Below, in pieces: positions 7,001 through 9,076 of a DNA stretch of 9,076 nt. A program made the translations under genes and the position numbers. The notes under the pieces are model-generated. The model saw nothing but the letters and a program-made list of their open reading frames with translations. It was not told the DNA's origin and ran no database searches. This stretch comes from CALBTQ01 sp036725605. GTDB lineage: Bacteria > Lernaellota > Lernaellaia > Lernaellales > Lernaellaceae. Positions within the stretch are counted from its first letter, which is position 1. Each line of letters begins with the position of its first letter. The DNA lies in contig DAIMDW010000063.1 in NCBI GenBank assembly GCA_036725605.1, positions 1 to 9,076 of the forward strand, given 5' to 3'.

Positions 7001-8705
7001 ATTCCGATAGAGGCCCCACATCGGTCGCCGCAAGAAAATCCGCATGCTGGGAATACGCCTGCGCCGCTTTTTTCGCCGAATCGAGAAATGCCTGGTACTG
7101 CGCCGGGTCGTCGGGAAGCACCACCGCGTCGATGGCTTTGACCAGGTCGGTCTTGTGCTTGACCGCCTCCTCGACTGCCTGCACCGTCTTCTTATCGATG
7201 GAGAGCGCCTTCTGCAGGTCCGAAATCAACATGTCCTTGGTCTTGAGCTTGCCTATCCCGAACTGCTTGATCTTGGCCTGGAGTTCCTGGCCCTTGAGCA
7301 TGAAGTGCGGCTTGGCGGGATTGGGTTCGAGCTTTTCCAGTTCGGCGATGAAATGATTTTTCGTCTTGGCGATGGATATGCCGTTTTTCAGACACTGATC
7401 CTGCAACTGCTTGACGGTCATCGATGCGAAGTCGGGCAGCGTTTCCGCCGCCTCTTTGATGATCGCCGCATGCGCCGCGTCCCACTGCTTGAGCAGGGCG
7501 ATCAGATCATCCTTCGTGCAGGTTTTCCCGATGCTCTGCTTGGCGACTTCGGCCATGATGTCCTTGGTCGCCCACGTCGAATAGTCGATGCCCGGATTCT
7601 GCTGGCCGAGCAGCTTGATGAAATCGGCCTTGGTCCGGTAAATCGAAATCCCGCGCTTTTTGCATTCATTTTGCAAAGGCTTCAGCGCCAGCGATTCGTA
7701 GTCGCCCTGTTTGATCGCCTTGTTGGTCTGGGCTTGCTCGGCCTTCTGCGCCCCAGCGACATCGTGAACCTGCTGCGGCGACATGAGACATGCGCCGGCC
7801 GCATCCGCCGGTCCCGCCATCGCCTGGAGCTTCAACGACTCGGTGGAGCACACGCGCAAAGGCACTGAGACGGGAACGCACCTACAATTCGGGTGCCTCG
7901 GGATGGGAGGCATTTTGTCGATTGCAAAGACCTGCCCATCGAGTTCTGAACAGGCCGGGCATAACCGCTCGTCGGCCGCGACCATCCACCGGACCTCGCG
8001 GACGCCGACGGTATCGTAAAACTTGAGCCGCCCCTGATTGTGCGCCCGCAGGATTTCAGTGCGGGCGATCAATTCGATGCGTTGCTGTGCCGAAGCGAAG
8101 ACGGTTTTACCCGCCTGTTTGAAGGCTTCCTTGTCCAGAATCACCGAGCCGATGTTCCTGGCGATGTTCGGAATTGACAATCCCTGTGCAATTCCGACCG
8201 TCAACGCGTTTTTTACGCCGGTCAGTAGGTCCGACGAAACCTGACCGGCCAGCTGGACGTCGAAACGCACCAGGAAATCAAGCGCGCTCCTGTCCATGAG
8301 GGAGAAGGCGTCCTTGGCCAGACGCTTCGCGGACTCATCGGTGAGCGAATCGTATCCGGGCAAGCCGTGGACCTTGAGTTCGAGGGCGCCCTGGGTAATC
8401 CCTTCGAGGTGGGATTCCTTGGCGGCGGATTTCAGGGCAAGGGTGTGCTCGACCTTGAGCGCCTTGATCGTATCGTCGATCCGCTCGTTGAGCGCGGCGA
8501 GCCGGACCTGATTGATGGACTGCCCGGGCGTGAGCGATCCAAGGTCAGCGTATCGAAGCAGATCCGCCTTGATCCGCTTCTCGGCCTCCCGCAATGAAAC
8601 GACGAGCGCCGCGACCTGCTTTTCCGTGTACAGATCGCGGGCCGCGAACGACGAAGCGACCGCTTGCTTGATGCGTTCGGACTGGTCGAGGGCGACGGCG
8701 AGCAT
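4098..8705 (-). CDS. Giant MuF-family head protein with SAP/HeH-like repeats and a HipA/PI3-4-kinase-like domain
   Basis: This 1535-residue protein starts at an ATG directly after the portal-like gene's TAA and ends with TGA at 4100-4098. SPP1 gp7 and Mu F, the typical relatives, are a few hundred residues, so about 1250 residues are extra. Order: helical N-terminus (1-130); MuF domain (about 135-282) with RIELIARTEILRAHNQGR (209-226), CPAC (249-252) and HPNCRC (271-276), characteristic of the family; five SAP/HeH-like repeats (338-613); Lys/Pro/Ala linker (640-680); kinase-like domain (about 700-835, helical extension to about 945) with WLFKP (727-731), NHDGHWEN (811-818) and GIDKG (829-833); charged helices (950-1150); beta-rich segment with FEIEFEDG and YRPW (1198-1213); Gly-rich C-terminal domain (1365-1535) I cannot assign. 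MuF proteins sit at the portal and some are ejected with DNA, so kinase delivery to the host is plausible inference. MuF and kinase calls are firm by motif; the rest is not. Confidence 0.85.
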   Translation of the reverse strand: MLAVALDQSERIKQAVASSFAARDLYTEKQVAALVVSLREAEKRIKADLLRYADLGSLTPGQSINQVRLAALNERIDDTIKALKVEHTLALKSAAKESHLEGITQGALELKVHGLPGYDSLTDESAKRLAKDAFSLMDRSALDFLVRFDVQLAGQVSSDLLTGVKNALTVGIAQGLSIPNIARNIGSVILDKEAFKQAGKTVFASAQQRIELIARTEILRAHNQGRLKFYDTVGVREVRWMVAADERLCPACSELDGQVFAIDKMPPIPRHPNCRCVPVSVPLRVCSTESLKLQAMAGPADAAGACLMSPQQVHDVAGAQKAEQAQTNKAIKQGDYESLALKPLQNECKKRGISIYRTKADFIKLLGQQNPGIDYSTWATKDIMAEVAKQSIGKTCTKDDLIALLKQWDAAHAAIIKEAAETLPDFASMTVKQLQDQCLKNGISIAKTKNHFIAELEKLEPNPAKPHFMLKGQELQAKIKQFGIGKLKTKDMLISDLQKALSIDKKTVQAVEEAVKHKTDLVKAIDAVVLPDDPAQYQAFLDSAKKAAQAYSQHADFLAATDVGPLSESLAQKISAWETQVKNMSLDDLKKLAQQTKLKHYQWHNKEELIARFSVFDESELAKIDASVETKWAKWAEKHGGKKAKTAPALKPKPAAEPQKPVSIPETALPPKDPTKLTPVDEPFRDVDAQWEKIKAKKPFKNRREVRSELGGAHRKFIYDDDQGNKWLFKPISEDFRAHGDEVAYRIGRLIDPDAVEVRLIELDGETGSIQRMVPKLKAQKDFKGIDPKDLLPAELEQVQREHVIDWLISNHDGHWENFLRGTDGHLYGIDKGQLYKFLGDDALDIAYHPNAVHGASEPYYNTVMRAFAEGKVDLDLQATLKYIERVEAIPDEQFLDILRPYAERRFKKGSAKLDAFYQMALDRKHSVRSDFEKFYGKLAKKRGLPGFSFDSKAAKKGAVRLGQFEQRMVEDAAEAGWQGKSIPIDVDQIEDQNALVFQQTVKKGSKVTGKQTIVQIKVRPEHEDKILEAIGKAGPPGKKAILPQVGAPLPEDEFYDTILTAVKSVNHHFADKNFNQKSVDAAINLKTKLSKLLKHEDAEIRHMAESYMAKIEELHASVLDVVNGKSSGKKVTKFIQYLRKSEPPKAVQAVKPKDMVVRKGKVLMQKRTNTAGEIITDGTERDLSSVFGRGMADGTQFEIEFEDGVSAVYRPWAGNSDIFAAAGELEVRVNGPCVPGIVEKALEKIERLGLNATPAAIEDAEIMYLQKQAYVQGIDNSPRYKKALGAMKNKSKQEQVKILRDFWNSELGVRDVTELPHYNPFGEFQHATRGKLGGAGRRTQMRFDLTESDLERQMSGYSLRHSLTDDRDMAEFIETALEHNGAMVSTVEKMRMGIKPGGMSPVADMESGGGTYFFTRIRKTPTAARPGEPGLYFKRNLLRRMDAITYDHDKFGRCTGDHVRRYRKSQIDQWKSIVQRNRSDETIFKYSVTLLDNLEVIVAPDRKAKMNIIMSFKKRGITHLPDGRKIEDIVWASY
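5871..6608 (-). other. HipA/PI3-4-kinase-like domain of the giant protein (residues about 700-945)
   Basis: Seen directly: a beta-hairpin ending in the Lys of WLFKP (K730), candidate ATP-binding lysine; then HGDEVAYRIGRLI (739-751); GSIQRMVP (768-775); a catalytic-loop-like segment DWLISNHDGHWENFL (806-820) with D813, H815 and N818; and GIDKGQ (829-834) with D831 as the metal-binding aspartate. This D-x-H-x2-N then I-D spacing is what HipA and PI3/PI4-kinase-like folds use. All expected catalytic residues appear present, so the domain looks active. The substrate (protein, lipid or small molecule) cannot be read. There is no adjacent HipB-like repressor, so this is not an ordinary HipBA pair. 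Confidence 0.7.
6867..7694 (-). repeat. Five SAP/HeH-like helical repeats encoded in the MuF giant (residues 338-613)
   Basis: Protein-level repeats of about 31-33 residues fit the shape L-x2-L-Q-x2-C/A-x3-GI-x4-K-T/D-K-x2-hI-x3-L. Copies: 338-368 (LQNECKKRGISI...), 377-408 (IMAEVAKQSIGK...), 427-458 (LQDQCLKNGISI...), 468-500 (LQAKIKQFGIGK...) and a diverged fifth at 583-613 (LKKLAQQTKLKH...). The fold suggested is helix-extended loop-helix, as in SAP, LEM and HeH/Rho-N domains, which often bind nucleic acid. The stretch 500-580 between the fourth and fifth copies is helical and not clearly a repeat. Family membership is by eye. Confidence 0.6.
7860..8303 (-). other. MuF domain of the giant protein (residues about 135-282)
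   Basis: Directly visible are the RTEILRAHNQGRL segment, a short strand ending in a tryptophan (residue 240), a CPAC pair at 249-252, and the closing HPNCRCVPVS. The Arg-Thr-Glu helix followed by a CxxC...HPNCRC pattern is the standard signature of the Mu gpF/SPP1 gp7 minor head protein family (PF04233-type). It marks the gene as a phage head-morphogenesis protein rather than a cellular kinase. Confidence 0.88.
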
Positions 8706-9076
8706 TTAGACCGCCGCGTTGCGGAAAAACCGGCAGGCCGAATCGAAAAGCGAGGCATCCCGTTCCAGCACCCGGCAGCGGTTGGTCTCCTCGTCGAAAT
8801 GGACACAGTCACTGCAGGTTTCTCCCGAGGCGCGGGGCTTGGCCGCCGCGTCCGCATACATGGCTTCGACCGCCTGTTCCTCTTCTTGCTGGATCGCCTG
8901 ATCCTCGGCGGCGTCTTCCATCCCCAGCAGTTTCCTCGCCGACGCCGGGCTCATGATCCCCAGCTGCACCAGGGACGTCACGTCCTTGATGTCCCAGTTC
9001 ATGTCGACCAAGCGCTGCTCTTTGGCGCGGTTGGCGGTCTCCACCTCGGGATTGAGGTCCATCTTGGCCTGCAGGG
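8706..9076 (-). CDS. Probable phage portal protein, C-terminal end (partial, 5' end outside window)
   Basis: The frame is open through the right window edge and ends in TAA at 8708-8706. The first Met in view (9062) is probably internal, since the open frame continues upstream (Leu-Gln-Ala-Lys) with no stop. About 122 residues are visible. Counting from that Met, residues 30-50 contain LGIMSPASARKLLGMED, a pattern I associate with the C-terminal part of portal proteins, which form the DNA-entry vertex and bind terminase. An acidic Glu/Gln-rich helix follows (55-70). The tail carries four cysteines (83, 86, 96, 110; C-x2-C-x9-C-x13-C), a probable small zinc- or iron-binding knuckle. The stop codon directly abuts the ATG of the MuF gene, so the two are probably co-translated; portal-MuF adjacency is classical and is the main support for the call. 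It could instead be another head protein lying before MuF. Confidence 0.6.
   Translation of the reverse strand, partial: LQAKMDLNPEVETANRAKEQRLVDMNWDIKDVTSLVQLGIMSPASARKLLGMEDAAEDQAIQQEEEQAVEAMYADAAAKPRASGETCSDCVHFDEETNRCRVLERDASLFDSACRFFRNAAV

Overview
The window is a stretch of the head-morphogenesis (late) region of a tailed double-stranded DNA phage or prophage, read mainly on the minus strand. The host cannot be named. DNA is GC-rich by eye except for one AT-richer island at about 2870-3270. Phage origin is inferred from gene order: a portal-like C-terminus, then a Mu F/SPP1 gp7-type (MuF) head protein, then further along the same strand the start of a prohead-protease-like domain. That is the usual portal - MuF - protease order.

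Layout from right to left, following minus-strand transcription: (1) 9076-8706, C-terminus of a probable portal protein with a four-cysteine tail, cut by the window edge. (2) 8705-4098, a 1535-residue multidomain protein: an N-terminal MuF domain, about five SAP/HeH-like helical repeats, a proline/lysine linker, a HipA- or PI3/4-kinase-like domain with its catalytic residues present, and a long C-terminal part of unknown function. (3) 4096-3599 and (4) 3602-3267, two unrecognised small genes tightly coupled to it (1-nt gap, then ATGA overlap). (5) 2977-3213 on the plus strand, a 78-residue cargo-like (moron-like) gene with its own strong promoter, strong ribosome binding site and TTG start. 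(6) 2824-2684 on the minus strand, a 46-residue DUF2292/YezD-like protein, possibly read from a leaderless message. (7) A strong intrinsic terminator at 2624-2571. (8) 2560-1 on the minus strand, an open-ended gene with two tandem D12-type adenine DNA methyltransferase domains fused in frame to the start of a phage prohead-protease-like domain. It has no stop inside the window.

The two large genes suggest a common theme: structural or maturation proteins of the capsid that carry enzymes (kinase, DNA methyltransferases) which might be packaged or released during head maturation and delivered with the DNA. That is inference. The domain assignments rest on motifs read by eye, and the portal and protease calls are limited by the window edges.
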